In this document: in pieces, positions 1 through 39,062 of the stretch
Position numbering within the stretch: position 1 is the first letter of the stretch
Layout of the letters: each line of letters opens with the position of its first letter
Assembly (NCBI RefSeq): GCF_963576545.1
Contig: NC_083644.1
Coordinates: 28,029,393-28,093,392 of the forward strand
Direction of reading: 5' to 3'
DNA from: Limanda limanda
Lineage: Eukaryota; Chordata; Actinopteri; Pleuronectiformes; Pleuronectidae
Length of the DNA stretch: 64,000 bases
Translations under genes and position numbers: made by a program
The notes under the pieces: generated by a model
Told to the model about the DNA's origin: nothing
What the model saw: the letters and a program-made list of their open reading frames with translations, nothing else
Database searches by the model: none

Positions 1-1259
1 TCCAGTCAGTTCATCACTGAGTCCAGATATGACATTTCCATAAGGCACTGTGGATGTTACGTTTAGTCACAAGGAAAAAAAGATGAGTTGCAAGGCCCCC
101 TCGACCGACCAAGTTCTAATCAGTTGTTCAGGTCCAAATTAACGATTGTACCAAATTTGAAGAAATCACCTCGCAGCTCTCCTGAGATATATCACTATCA
201 CTAGAGTAGGACAACCAGAAAACATTGCCTGCAGTGCAAAAAAAGACAAGCATGCTGTCTGATAACTATAGTTATAAACTTACAACTAGAACAGTTCTAC
301 AATTGACCATTTGAAAGGGTGGTTTGATGGTTTACTCAGCATAAACCTGGTTGTTATGTATTTAAAGTACTTATTAGTGCTGTCTCATTCTTGTGTAACT
401 GAATCACATCATTATTTATTCTATACTTTATGTTAAAACTTTGCAAACCAAATGAACGGCAATGTCACACAATGAAGATACATACATCTTAAGCGTTAGG
501 CTAAAGGTTTTTTTGTGTGAATTTCCTGTTGTTTCTAGTCAAGGATTGCACCTAAGAAAATAACTTTTTGGAAAATATAATTATGAATAAATAAACAACA
601 TGTCAAGTCAAACAACAAAAGACTCAGATTGGATGCTCCTCATCTGAACAGATGTTGCTCATTCTATAACCTGTGCTTGCATATACTGTATTTCATCTGT
701 ATAAAGCTACCAGGATTATGTTGTTCCAATAATTTAATTTAACAAAGAAAACTACTAGCTGCTAGCTAGTCAGGTTAAAAATTATCTTGTAAATCATTAT
801 ATGTAATTAATCAGAAGTGTAAAGTGTGGGGTAAAACCTACAGCAGCAGACCAGTCAAAAGCAGCAGACTATGGTTAAGGAGCTGCAACAGACACAGAGC
901 AGGAGCAGACAGTGCAGCTTAGGAATGAAAAATACAAAGCTGGTGAATAAATCATTGACAGTGTCTGGTGTTCATATCCTGCAGATTCTGTCCATGCACA
1001 CATCTGATGCAGGGACAGGGCAGAGCATTTTAAATAGAACATTTCCCATGTGTTCTTTTTTTTGTACTTGTCATGCAGGTGTAGCCAATCACATTGGTGT
1101 AACAGGTCATGAGTATGTTGACTCACTCATGTATTGAATGGATTACGAGTTTGATTGGTTTTGTCCCCTGCAATAAGTCTATTGAGGATATGTGAACCAA
1201 ATCAAAAGCATGCCTCCACGAATACATAATTGGTGTGTCGCCATGTTTTTACATGTGGT

Positions 1260-1527
1260 AATGGTAAATGGTTTTGTATTTAAATAGCGCTTTTCTAGTA
1301 TTGATGACCACTCAAAGCGCTTTACAGTACAGTTTTACATTCACCCATTCACACACACATTCATACAGTGCATCTATTCGCAGCACTTTGTTATTCTATG
1401 GGGGCCATTCAGGGTTCAGCATCTTGCCCAAGGACACCTCGGGATGAAGATGGGTCAAACTGGGGATCTGAGTGGTCATAAAAGACTAGAAAAGCGCTAT
1501 ATAAATACAAAAAACATTTACCATTTA
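1260..1527. repeat. SINE-family repeat with palindromic ends
   Basis: The left end (GGTAAATGG...AGCGCTTTTCTAGT) and right end (ACTAGAAAAGCGCT...CATTTACC) are inverted copies of each other over about 40 bp. The body carries the GATGACCACTCAAAGCGCTT and CTTGCCCAAGGACACCTCG segments also found, in the same orientation, at 38046-38264. It reads as a minus-oriented copy followed by a plus-oriented tail, a fold-back arrangement. Confidence 0.75.
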
Positions 1528-2181
1528 CATATATGTGTATTTAAAATTAGTTTTTCACATGTACATTTATTTCAATTTAAAAATATAACACATTAGTGCA
1601 AATAAGACTTATATTTCCTACATCCTGCTACATCTAACACTCAGTCAAAACCTTTATAGGGCTGGACAATGTGTAGTCCAGGAGTGAAAATAGGGATGTA
1701 GTTGACAACTGGAAAATGATTATGCCAAATAATATACTCATGATGTAATCCCATTGTGTTTGCATTCTGCCTTGTGTGGTTGGTTGGTTTGAGTCACTCA
1801 GACATTACAAAGACTTTGTACCATGGAGCTGTGGATTTAATGCAGCTGATTTGAACATTTGCAGTCACACATAGAGATTCTCTAGGTAATTTCTAGAAAC
1901 GTGCAGGGTTTCAGTGCATGTGTGAAAGCAGCTTTTGACTCTCAACACACAGCCTCCATCTGGGCAACAAAGTGCTGCTCCCTCTTGGACACATTAATTG
2001 GTGGAATATCTCGATATACTGTCCTGTGTAGAATGTAAAAGATTTCTCCTCAGGTGTAGGGAAGAGTACATAAGATCCAATATTAATGAGAACCAAATGC
2101 AGGATAGAAAATGCAAATGAAGGACTGACTAGCACTATTGCACTATAAACTGAAGTCACATTGTCAAAACTTCACACACAG

Positions 2182-3457
2182 CAGTGTTAATTTCGTTGAC
2201 GATAACGATAACGAAAAATAATCGTTAACGCCCCTTTTCCCATGACTAAGACGAGACGAAGACGTAACGAAATGGATCTTTGAAAATAAAAACTATGACG
2301 AAATCTATTTTAATTTTCGTTTACGAGACGAAACGAAAATGTTGGCGGTTGACAACATTCACAACAATTTTTAAAAACATAATCGTATCAGGCCGTCATG
2401 AAGTACCCGGAGCGGCGAGTGTGTGTGTGCGTGTGCGTGTGTGTGCTCCGGTCCCGCGGCTCCGCCCCCGCGCACTCGCTCAGAGAGACTCAGTGAGATA
2501 AAAGCTCGTTCACATGAAGCAGGCCGGTCACTGACTCACCGGTTGCTTCTTAACTATGGAAACAGTGAAAACACAGAGTTCCTCTGGTCTCAGCTGTGCT
2601 GAGATCAGCGCCGCAGCTTCTGGATCAGAGCAGAGGCTGCAGTTGGTTTCTACCGAGCTTCAGTTTCCTCTTCCGGTCTGATCTGCTTTAACTTTTTGTT
2701 TTCACATTTCGCCAACGCCAACTAAAATATATAGGCTGCAGCTATATGTTTTTATTTATTTCAAAATAGGGTACTTCTTATTTCATACATTTCCCACAAA
2801 TATGGGGATGACTCAAATAACCCTACATAGTTCTGCGTTTAATTTATTTCAAAGTAGGCCTACACTTGCCTGTCTAATTTCTTCTCCTCTTCATAAGCAT
2901 TTGGTGTTTTCCTTTGTTGTAACAGGTAAAAATAAATAAAATGTCAACAGTTTTCTTTATTGTTGTTCTATAATTTCATAAATGCAATAATCTACAGATT
3001 AGTATAGTATAACTTTATATAACATTTTATCAGCTTTGTTATCAAATATGTTTTGCGGCTCCAGACAAATTTTATTTGGGGGAAGAGGGGGCAAAATGGC
3101 TCTTTTGATAGTAAAGGTTGCCGACCCCTGCTATAGACCTATAGGAGGGACATCTAATGGACAATCTAAGTACTGCAAGCTAGACTAGTACGCAGTTGTA
3201 GACACAACACAGGGGGTCCCTGGACCTGAGAAGGGAAAATAAGGAGTTTAATGTGGCTATTAAATGTGACTAAAACTAGACTAAAATGCAATTTGTTTTC
3301 GTCGACTAAAACTAGACTAAAATGTAATTTGTTTTCGTCGACTAAAACTAGACTAAAACTAAGAAGGATAAAAATGACTAAAACTAGACTAAAACTAATA
3401 TGCATTTTCGTCAAAAGACTAAGACTAAATCAAAAATAGCTGCCAAAATTAACACTG
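2182..3457. mobile_element. Non-autonomous hAT-type DNA transposon with intact target duplication
   Basis: The ends are inverted (CAGTGTTAATTT at left, its complement at right) and the element is flanked by a perfect 8-bp direct repeat ACACACAG at 2174-2181 and 3458-3465, the hallmark of hAT insertion. No transposase frame remains. The interior has a GC-rich block at about 2400-2660 and a 36-bp tandem array near the right end at 3268-3400. The intact duplication suggests a fairly recent insertion. Confidence 0.88.
3268..3400. repeat. 36-bp tandem repeat inside the hAT element
   Basis: Units beginning GACTAAAACTAGACTAAAAT and ending TTGTTTTCGTC occur at 3268-3303 and 3304-3339, with shorter partial copies after them. 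They share the TTTTCGTC motif with both element ends, so they may be subterminal binding sites for a transposase. Confidence 0.8.
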
Positions 3458-6232
3458 ACACACAGTCAGAGAAACACACAAACTGTGAATCATTTTCCAT
3501 TGCTGCATGCAATTACCACATTTTCCAAATCTAACTCCCCAAGCTCTTTCCTCACATTCAAAACAGAATGATCGAAATCAGTCCATTTCTGTTCAACATA
3601 CATTCAAATCTTTGCAGAGCATTTATATTTCAAACACAGCTGATTGCAATTTCATCTGAAAACCTACCCAGGTGTCCTGTTTTAATAAGCAAATAGACAG
3701 AAGGGGACAGATGGATGAAGGAAGACAGGTCGGTGTGAAAAAAGAGTCGCAGTGAGAGGGAGAATGTGGTGGTAGGTGTTGACCACGCTGTAAGCCATGT
3801 TCTCTCTTTGAGAGAAAGAGAGAAAGATACATACAAAGGTTGTCTCCCACTGCAAGAAGAGGTAGAATTATCTAAGGTGCTCAGGAAGCTGTCATCGTTG
3901 ACACAACTATGGGACTGAGTGCTGGCCAACATTATCCCTTTTTAAAGTGAATACTGTCTGTTGAACAAAAATGTCAGATTCCTAGAAAAAGGTCAAATAA
4001 AATATCCTTTAAGAAAATAGTTTCAGAGGACACTGTGAACGTGTGCAAAAGTGATATATCAGTTTGTTCAGGTAAGATGTCTGTTCAACAACCAACCGAG
4101 GTACATACACAGCCTATGCATAATTCACAGTACTGTAAAACTGCTGACTTATTCAAAAGTAATAGAGGTGAAAGCACAGACAAACTGCCCATACACTCAT
4201 CTCTGTGGATGAAGCTAGTTCAACCTAGTAACACAGGGGAAGAAATCTAACAATGACTGCATTTAAAGATGGATGACAAGACAACTCACAAAACTGATGC
4301 CAAAACACCTTGTCAGTCCTGTCTAAGAGACATACTGGTTTTTGAACTGCCCGTCTGAAGAATGAACACAAGAGTCTGTCCCAGACTGCCACAAACTTTT
4401 GCTTTTTGAAAAATAGTTTCCTAAGATGCACTTCGGCCCCAATTTGCCTCACCCTGGGTAACTGTTTTTCCATCGACTTCAGCCCATATTGAACCTTGCT
4501 AATCTTGTTTACTCGTATTTTCATAATTTCATCAGTAAAATTCTACAGAATACTTTCTTATCCCAAAAAAAATAAACTGTTACAAAATGATCATTGAATC
4601 AACTTCGTACTTGCACCCCCTTCAGGCTAAAATATATAATATATAAGGAACTCAGCTTGACCTGTTACTGCTATTAAAAATATATATTTATTAACCAGAG
4701 CTCTTCAAAAACTACTTTTTCATATTGCAGGGAATAATAATTAACATTCCTGTCTCTAGCAACTGCCAATACATCTTTAAATATTTATTCCAAGAAGTTA
4801 CACAATATCTCAAGGTACCTGAGACAAGACCTGTCAAGCAACCTTGACTTCAACTGTGGCTACATGGATTAAGTTCACTTGTAATGTCTTATCTAAACCA
4901 GCTCCAGTGGTCAGATGGTGAGTGCAGAGCGCACTGTGGCACTGATGACTAGAGTCCACTGTGTGATTGATCAATGATGGTTGATTACATTGCCAGTTAC
5001 TGGCAGGAAGTAACAACAAAATGGATACTGAAAATAAAAACAAAACACAGTGGACTGAAATGTTGAAATAATATAAAAATATGAGGAATATATGTGGAGA
5101 AAACCTAATATAAAAAAATGTTTGTGTGCTTTCCGCATTTGGCAGATTGACATAACTTGTGCCTAGTTCTGATCATGATATTGTGAACTAAATCCAATGG
5201 GCTTGTTGTTCACTGTGACTCTTCACTGAAGATTTATATCAGTTCCAGAGCATGTCAAAATAATAGAAACAGCTGTTCATCTACATGCATCTGTTCAGGT
5301 GCAGAACAGCAAAATTGACTATTCGAACACACCCATAGTGTCTGTGAGCAACATAACCACAATGTTTCACAGATTCACTTACATGTACACATACACACAT
5401 ACACATTAGAATTTCACCTGTGCATTTATTTAACTCAAAACCCTGTTGACCCTAATTTGATTAAATACAACACTGCTAAATAAATAAGACAGATTTTACG
5501 AACCCCTAAAACAGAGAACGGTCATGTGATGTTCATTTTCTGGTGTGTTACTATGAAAAGCTAAAATGCTTGTCTTATTATACCTATATAATCATAGTTT
5601 TTAAACTACCTCTAACATATTAAAGTGCCTGTAGCCTGAAATGGCTAAACTATCAAAATACACAGACAGAGCCTTTGAAGTCAAAGTCAACCCTTCCCAT
5701 AAAACCATTCACCACCTTAAAATCTCTGCTGAAAAAACTAAGAGCATTAATTCTCAGTGGTGATTAACACTACACCAGTGAATCAGCAAGAAATCCTACC
5801 TGACCAGAGGACACAAAATATTTGTGAACTGCAGATCAAAACCACTATAATTGAGAATAAATCACAAATACAACCAAATATATATATCTTTAAGAATATT
5901 TCACTATTTGTACATGTTTTGCATATCTTTTTTGAGTTCTATTTCTGTAAAATAAGTGTTCATATCAGGTAATGTCTGCACTAATACCAATGTATCTTTA
6001 TTTATCATTAACTCTATTCATAGTACATGCATTGATCACACTGTGTTGTCTCATAGGATGTAAAAGAGCTTGTACTAGTTTCTCTTATTGGAAAAACAGT
6101 CAGATGTGCTGCTTCCTCAGTTAGCCTGGTAAGAAAGTCTAATCTAGGTCTTCCGTCACTGTTACTCTGGTCATAGACGCAGTACAGCTAAAAATAAAAT
6201 GAGAGCCAACGTTAGCACTCATAGTACTGACA

Positions 6233-6234
<2 letters not shown>

Positions 6235-6275
<41 letters not shown>
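6235..6275. repeat. (CA)n microsatellite
   Basis: About 20 dinucleotide units, followed by three copies of CATTCAAA. Confidence 0.95.
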
Positions 6276-6277
<2 letters not shown>

Positions 6278-6522
6278 AAACATTCAAACATTCAAACATA
6301 CTTTTTGACTCATTCGTTTGAAAGACTTGAGAAATTTAGAGGGTTTTAGGCCCTGCTGACACCATGCCACTGTCTGTGTGTGGTTCAAGTGTACTTAATA
6401 ATAATTTTCCACACTGTTTTGGATTTAATCACCACCTGCAGATATTTAACCACTTATTTAAATTTGCAAGTTTTACCCTGACACCAACAGAAAAATTAGG
6501 TATTTTACAGCTTTTCCTGCTT

Positions 6523-6531
6523 TGTGTGTGT

Positions 6532-6563
<32 letters not shown>
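6523..6563. repeat. (GT)n microsatellite
   Basis: About 20 GT units with one TA interruption, 69 bp from the donor of nfic exon 6632-6815. In the nfic transcript it is a CA repeat in the start of the intron. Confidence 0.95.
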
Positions 6564-6631
6564 TTATTAACTGTCTAGGTTGCATAATGGCAACAGTAGA
6601 ATCCGACATTGAAGTGTGTGCAGGTACATAC

Positions 6632-32497
<25,866 letters not shown>

Positions 32498-33295
32498 GAC
32501 AGCAGAGGGGAACCGTCAAAATGTCAAACCACCATGGCTTTGGTTTGAACACAGGATCCGTGGTGGATCCGAGGATTTTCGTAGTGATACGCTGTTGTGA
32601 CTTTTACTGCTTTTCTCAGTATTTCCAAGCTGTTTTTCCAGTTTGTTAGAGAGAATCTGTTTCTGTCCTTTTTCAGTTCAGCTCCAGTCCCTGTAAATCC
32701 CTATTGTTGTTTGGCTCTCGTTTTTACAAAGGTCTTTAGAGTTGGGTCTTGCCTCCAAAGGGAACAGATGGTACATGTGTTCAGTTTCAGAAACTCACAA
32801 AACTCAAAGAGGTTTCAAACACAGAGCATACTCAAATTAAATTCCACACCTTTGAACTACAGTGCCATCCTGTCAGATCCAACACGTCCCTCCACAGCCT
32901 CGAGTCATTCAGGTAAGTCTTTATGTTGTATTAGATTGTGAAATATCAAGCAGAAAATCCATACAATGTTGGGCTTCAGTTAATACGGTCTCCTCTGATA
33001 ATCCAAGCATATGTCTCTGAAACTTTTCTTCACATCGTCTTGGGGTAAAATAGAATTAACAAATTCCTGAACAAATTCCACTGTAGTTTCTCCAGCTCCT
33101 GTCAGCACCTGCCTTAGTTCAGCAGTGTCTTTACGGAGGAACTCCCAGTCAAAAATGCCCAATCAACTTCCAGCCCCTTTGCAAAAAAAGCACCAACCAG
33201 CCACCAACAAAACCAACCAACCACCAAGCCTGCCGCCTCTTTCTTGATTCCACTGAGTGGGCTGTCACTTTGAAGAGGCAGATTAGGTACTGGTA

Positions 33296-33301
33296 GACAC
33301 A

Positions 33302-33338
<37 letters not shown>
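33296..33338. repeat. (CA)n microsatellite
   Basis: About 20 CA units. Confidence 0.95.
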
Positions 33339-34479
33339 CAAATGCTTCTTAACAGCTGTCTAAATACACTCGTCTGCAAAATGTTTTTTTTCTTAAGACT
33401 TTTATCATATATGGTTAAAAAAACAAAAAGGTCAAAACTGTGTCTATCATGACTTGGTCGGTCTGTGTTCCTTCACTGTGACTCAGTGCCCATCTTTAAA
33501 TAACGACATTGACCTTTCTCTTTTTTTTTTCCTACACACTGTTTCTCCCTCTTTCCATCTTCCTCACACCCTCCGAACAAAATAGGTTCTGCAGGGGACC
33601 TCAAGCATCCCTTTAACTTTGGACTATCGCAGAACCAATCAGGGTGCCATGAAGAACACACATTAAGGTTTCCATTTATATTTTATGAGAGCCATGCTCA
33701 GATTATCCAAGATTTCTACCTTAAATATCCCAATGAAGATTAAAGATCAATCTTTACCTTAGAGGGATCAATTTAGTACTTAGAATAATCTCTTTTTAAG
33801 ATTTATATATATAGAGTGTCCTTGCTTAGCATAAAAAATGGTAGCAGGTGGGCTCAGTTAGCTGCTATCCAACGTATTATTATTTTGTATCTTGTTTGTT
33901 TATCTGTACACAAGCGGAAAATACAAAAATTACAATGTGTGGTTTTAAATGATATTATTATTTTTTAACAAGCCACAGTTTCCATTTATCCATTGTGTAT
34001 CTGCTGGTAACCTGGCAACAAGAGTCACATAACACTGTTTTTATGTTAAGCTAAGCATTGAGTTATTTTGACAGTACTCTTAGAAGTACCATAATTACCT
34101 CCATGGTAACTACGAGCATTGTGAGATTCTTTTTTTAGTGTGTTAAAAACTAATGCTATTAGTTCAACAGTAACTTACTTAATGGAGACTTGTAATGTTG
34201 TTTCAGTTTTTACCTTTCCTCTAGTGTGTTGAATAGGGTTTTTATGCATGTAAAAGTTCTAGAAAGTAAAACAATAGTTTATTAAGAAAGCCTCCTAATA
34301 AAGCCAGTAGGGCAAGAGGTGAGGGTTGCATTTCCTATGTTGGTGCTGTGCTTCTTGTAGTCGGCTCTTTGCTTGACCTGGGATCATGCGATGGATCTTA
34401 CTTCAGAATGGTTCCTTGTCATAAGTGACTCCTCCTTCAACGGTTCTACCGTATACTGGCACTTATTGTATTGTTTGTG

Positions 34480-34790
34480 TACTGAACATTCTATGAAGCT
34501 TTTTATAAACAGTCCATGTTGCACAGTAAAGTTAGAAAACTTTGTGTTTATTTTAACTGGTTTACAATGAAGATTTTATGGTCAATATTTTCCTAACATG
34601 AAACTGAATTTGCTTTATTTCTGTTATGTATACGTTTAAATGATTTATTGAACTGCTATTAAATTTTCATACATGGCAAGTCCCCTATTTCAGACGTGTG
34701 ATACTATCTTCAGAAGAGGTCACTTTTCCAAATAAAAAATAATAATTCAGCTAGATTTACAGAATTGCACCAACAAAAGAGACGTTGTGC
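34480..34790. repeat. Unclassified dispersed repeat, copy 1
   Basis: Shares with 46370-46680 the series TATA.ACAGTC.ATG.TGCA, AGTTAGAAAAC, CAATGAAG.TTTTAT and TGTAATTCAG-like segments in the same order and orientation. The family is not recognised. Confidence 0.6.
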
Positions 34791-37700
34791 TTTTTCTCAG
34801 AAGACTAATTGCTTAAGAATTCTATGAATAATGTTGTCATGACTGAGGTCAGCTCCCATGACTCCCCTGAATGTCTGTGTCAGTCTAATATGGTGAAATA
34901 ATAAAACATAAATAGTCAAAATGATCTCGCTGCTATGTATGACCCACTGTTTGACCCAGTTACCAACCACTGCTGTAGTTTATCAAAGGATGTAAAAGAA
35001 GACATATTCTTACCGCACCAAATTCGGTACTGCACTTTCTTGGGCAATTTAAAATTGACAAGCCAAGTGTGAGGCTGATTTAATGAACGGTTCCCAAGAT
35101 ATGAGTTCCAAATACAGACAGAAAAGACAAACAGATGTGTGTGGGATTAGTCGGTAGATGTGCTGGAAGCGGTTTATCAATCACAACAGAGTAAGCCAGC
35201 TAGCCAATCAGAGCAGACTTCGAGAGGGGGACTAATTGTTGCCAGTGCGTTACTGTTATTTAAAACTTTTAACAATGAACCTTCTGAGTATTGTTGGAGT
35301 TTGGACTCTTCATGAGCACAACTACTGAAGGAACTAAACTAATGATTAAACTAGTAATGCAAGTTTTTATTATCATTTGTATTCATAGAAATATCAGAGC
35401 CATTAATACCATAAGCTGGCACCCACAGATTACTTTGCATGATGTATATTTATAATTAGTACGAGACAATAGCTAAAAATGTACAGCCATTAGCATTGTT
35501 GCATTCTTTACAACTTACTAAACAAATACATAGTGCTACCATCTTTTGTAGGACCAGCCTGTCACGAGTGACTGGAAACCATGCTGTAATTCATTAGGAG
35601 CAACATTTTTAGTCTATCACTTATTACTTTCTATTTATGAGTGTATGGTTCGGTAAAACTAGATCAGTCCTCCCAAGAAAAATGCCTTAGAAATGCTTAA
35701 ATACCATGTTTATGTTTAACTAACCTTTAGCAGCTGTATGAATTATGACTCTTGCTTATCAGGAACAAAATAAGTGGTCGTGAAATGCTGATGTAGAGCT
35801 CAGGGTTGGTGGATGACTCAGGTAGTTATTTTAACCTAAAGCACAATCATTCCCAAAACTTATCGAGTACATTATGTGTCTAAATCTAACAAAATCTTAA
35901 CCTGTCACAACTGAGGTTTAGAGCAGAGGCAGCAAGGACCTAAATTTTGCGGGATCAAGCCTTTAACACGAGTGGCTTGAAAGACTGAAAGTCCAGGAAC
36001 AGCTTGCTTTTCATTTCAGTGCCCATGTTAACAAATTAGAGCCGCCACACTGCCTGCGGTTCAGCCGCGGAAGCTGCACTGCTCTTCTAGAGATTTAAGG
36101 TCTCACATACTGCATACTGCTCACATACTGCATACAGCTCACAGTTCACAGCAGAAAAGACAGTGAAAATTATCTTTCACCACAGTTTTAATGTTTATCT
36201 GTCAAATATGTCTGAACATAAATGTTTGCAACACTCCCTGTGACAGTTTCAAAGTAAAAGCATTACAGCGTATCTGACTGAATCCATTTGCTTTAATAAG
36301 GTTATTGCAAGAACGGAAGATGCACCGCTTCATACTGTAGTGTTCTGGCATTCAATACATAAGGAAATACAGTAGTTATACCAGCATCTCTGCTGCAGAA
36401 ACGAAGCAGAGAAACTGCCAGGGCTAACAACAGTGCAGCTGTACTGCTGTGGCCCAGGCATAAGAGAAGGTTTTGGGGGTTTGAAAATATGGAGGGGAAT
36501 GCGAATAATGGAAATGGGTTTTGTAGGGGGGCAAGGAAGGTCTGGTGATAGAGAATATGAGACCTTTGAGCAATTGGATCTAGGATATGGAGGAAAGTCT
36601 GAGAATGTCTGCCAAGTGGATGGATAGCGGAAGGAGAAAAACACAGAATGACCAAAAATAAAAATGGTGACCTAAAACCAATGGTGACCGAAACGTTGGT
36701 GACAGATCAGAAAATAATACAACAATAGTAATATTTGTATTGGTTTTACAAGGCACTGACAACTGTGTTGTCCAAAAATACTGATATGATACTAGAAAGC
36801 TATCTCATGCTTCACAGTTATTTGTAAATAGACCCATTTACAGTGCCACTACTCTCAAAACAGAACCCTTACAAAGAGGACCTATGGTTTTTCAGGGTGT
36901 GGTGACAGTGTGGCCAAGTTAGTGTCTATGTCAGCCCACAGAGTTAGAGCCTCACAGCTTAAGGCCTGAGGTCTGTGGATCAGAAAAGCCACAGCCCACT
37001 GTGGAGAAGGTCAAGACACTTAAACCAAATGTCTCACTGCTGTTTTAGGCTTTCCTTTAACTGGCATCATCTTTTATGGTTCCATTGCTATTCATTGTTC
37101 TTGTCTGTGGATTTTCATAATATACCTAGAGCTGGAGTAGAGGAGGGGGTTGAAACTTGTTAAAAGGTTATCGTTGTGAAAATGCCCACACGCACCCCCC
37201 CCCCCACACACACACACACACACACACACATACATAAACATGAGTCTTGTAATTAGTATTTCAGTCAACTCCAGCTTCCCACCCCCTCATTTAATTTGCC
37301 AATTAACCTCCCTCAGAGGTGTAAACATCCAGCCAATCAAGCTTAAACACAGGAGCTCTGAGCCAATCACAGTGTATGACGAGAAGAACAGCAGGACATA
37401 AAGAGAAAATTATAGGACAGAATACGTACACACACACACACACTCCATAACCCAACCCCCTGAGTAGAACCACGGAGCACAAATGACGGTTCTCCACTCT
37501 GTGGTCTCAAAATCTGCTGTGCTTTTGCTGCCTTTTAGCAGCCCTGCTGCCCGCTCAGTCAACATACATGCAGTTCTATAAAAACTGCCTGCATGTTTGC
37601 TCTTGTAATTGTATTACAGTTGGATGAATCAATAAAACGTATTATAAAATAGCTGAGCTGTCGTGACATGTGTTCAACATGACATTGAATTATTAATATT

Positions 37701-38045
37701 TTGTATACATTTTGTTTCAGTATGAATTAGTTGGATTTATTCCCTGGCTAATGTAAGAATATAATCCTTTACCATACCACCCTAGTCCATTGCAGTCAAG
37801 GAAAGTATACTGGGACAGTTTGTGCTCTGTACTTTCAGTTTGAAATAAAAGATTGAGATTAGACATTAAAGTGCCAAGTCTCTGCTTTATTTAAGAAGAT
37901 TTATGTTGGGAGGACCAAGGCACATGTCATCCCTGTTTCCATTCAGGGGGTATCTGTGGAAATGTTGGTGGCTTACAAGTATCTGGGCGTGTATGTTGAC
38001 AAAGAAGACCAAGAACATTGAATCTGTCAACAAGAGGTGCCAGAG

Positions 38046-38264
38046 GTAAATGGTCTGTATTTATATAGCACTTTTCTAGTCTTGATGACCACTCAAAGTG
38101 CTTTACAGTAACACCCATTCTCTCATACAGTGTATCTATGTGCAGCACCAGGCAAATTCAGGGGTTCAGTATCTTGCCCAAGGACACTTCGGCAGTCGAA
38201 AAGGGGAAGACTGGGATCTAAGGGCTTACCTTCTGGTTTGAAGACAAACGCTCTAACCCAGACA
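38046..38264 (-). mobile_element. tRNA-headed SINE, minus orientation
   Basis: The left edge is the 3' tail (GTAAATGGTCTGTATTTATA and TAGCACTTTTCTAGTCTTGA) and the right edge resembles a tRNA-derived head with a degraded B box (GGGATCTAAGGGC...CTTCTGGTTTGAAGACAAAC). Related copies are at 1260-1527, 51072-51197 (head only) and 52450-52650 (3' part). Confidence 0.75.
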
Positions 38265-38283
38265 TTTTTTTTTTTTTTTTTTA
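38265..38283. repeat. Poly-T run beside the SINE
   Basis: A homopolymer of about 19 T next to the SINE head. Confidence 0.9.
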
Positions 38284-38461
38284 AACTAACAATTTTGTAG
38301 CACTTAAATGGCACGTACTTATAGAACTTTGTAGTTTTGCTTTATTTTTGAAGAAATCGTACTTTTATGATTCTTGTTGTTCTGGGTTTGAACCCTCTGG
38401 GTTGAATGCACTTATTGTAAGTCGCTTTGGATAAAAGCATCAGCTAAATTAAATTTGACCG

Positions 38462-39062
38462 GGAGTGTGGTGTATAGGGCTCGAAAGGGCACATGATCTC
38501 CCTTCACTTTTTCCCTCTGCCCTGTGACCCCTTCTGTAAAATGAGAGGATCAAGGAAACGAAAAGTGGACAATGAGTGCCGAGTGTTTAACACGGAGTCG
38601 ACAACAAAATACTTTTTCACTGATGTCCAATCGAAGGCTGTATGCCTGATATGCCGAGAAACTGTCGCAGTTTTCATGGAGTACAACATCAGCCGGCACT
38701 TTGCTACGAAGCATGCTAACTACGCTAGCAAGCAGTCAACGTAAGAACGGGTGGCTGCAGCTCAGAGGTTAGCGACTAATTTACAGACTCAGCAACATTT
38801 TTTTTCACATACAAACTGCAATTAAAGAGTCATCTACCAAGGCATGTTTTTTGGGGGGCATTCAAAATAGCAAAGGCTAGCAAGCCTTTCTCTCAAGGCG
38901 TTTTTTACTTGGTAAAGGCCAAACCCTTTCATGTAATGATTTTTCCATGTCATTTATATTAGTTCACAAAAACACTCCATCTATCTGTTCCTGGCCCGGC
39001 CCCTCTGTCAAATTTTGGAACCCATTGTGGCCCGCGAGTCAAAAAGTTTGCCCACCCCTGCT
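38462..39062 (+). mobile_element. Internally deleted hAT (Charlie-like) element with BED-finger remnant
   Basis: The frame at 38493-38744 encodes KRKVDNECRVFN, KYFFTDVQSKAVCLICRE and ISRHFATKHA: a C-x2-C...H-x4-H BED-type zinc finger like those at the N-terminus of Charlie-type hAT transposases and the GTF2IRD2 fusion. A degraded KIAKASKPFS motif follows at about 38870. The right end GTCAAAAAGTTTGCCCACCC matches a hAT terminal repeat. The catalytic body is missing, so this is a relic, not a host gene. Confidence 0.8.

Larger units (their letters stand above)
1..6631. other. nfic intron (after DNA-binding exons), repeat-rich
   Basis: No further nfic exon was recognised here on the minus strand. 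The segment holds a palindromic SINE-like repeat, a hAT element, a (CA)n and a (GT)n array and otherwise AT-rich unique-looking sequence. Short open frames are scattered and show no domain. Confidence 0.6.

Noticed and set aside
38493..38744. BED zinc-finger frame as a host gene
   Set aside because: It lies inside a deleted hAT element with matching terminal sequence and no splice sites or downstream catalytic region, so it is annotated as a relic.
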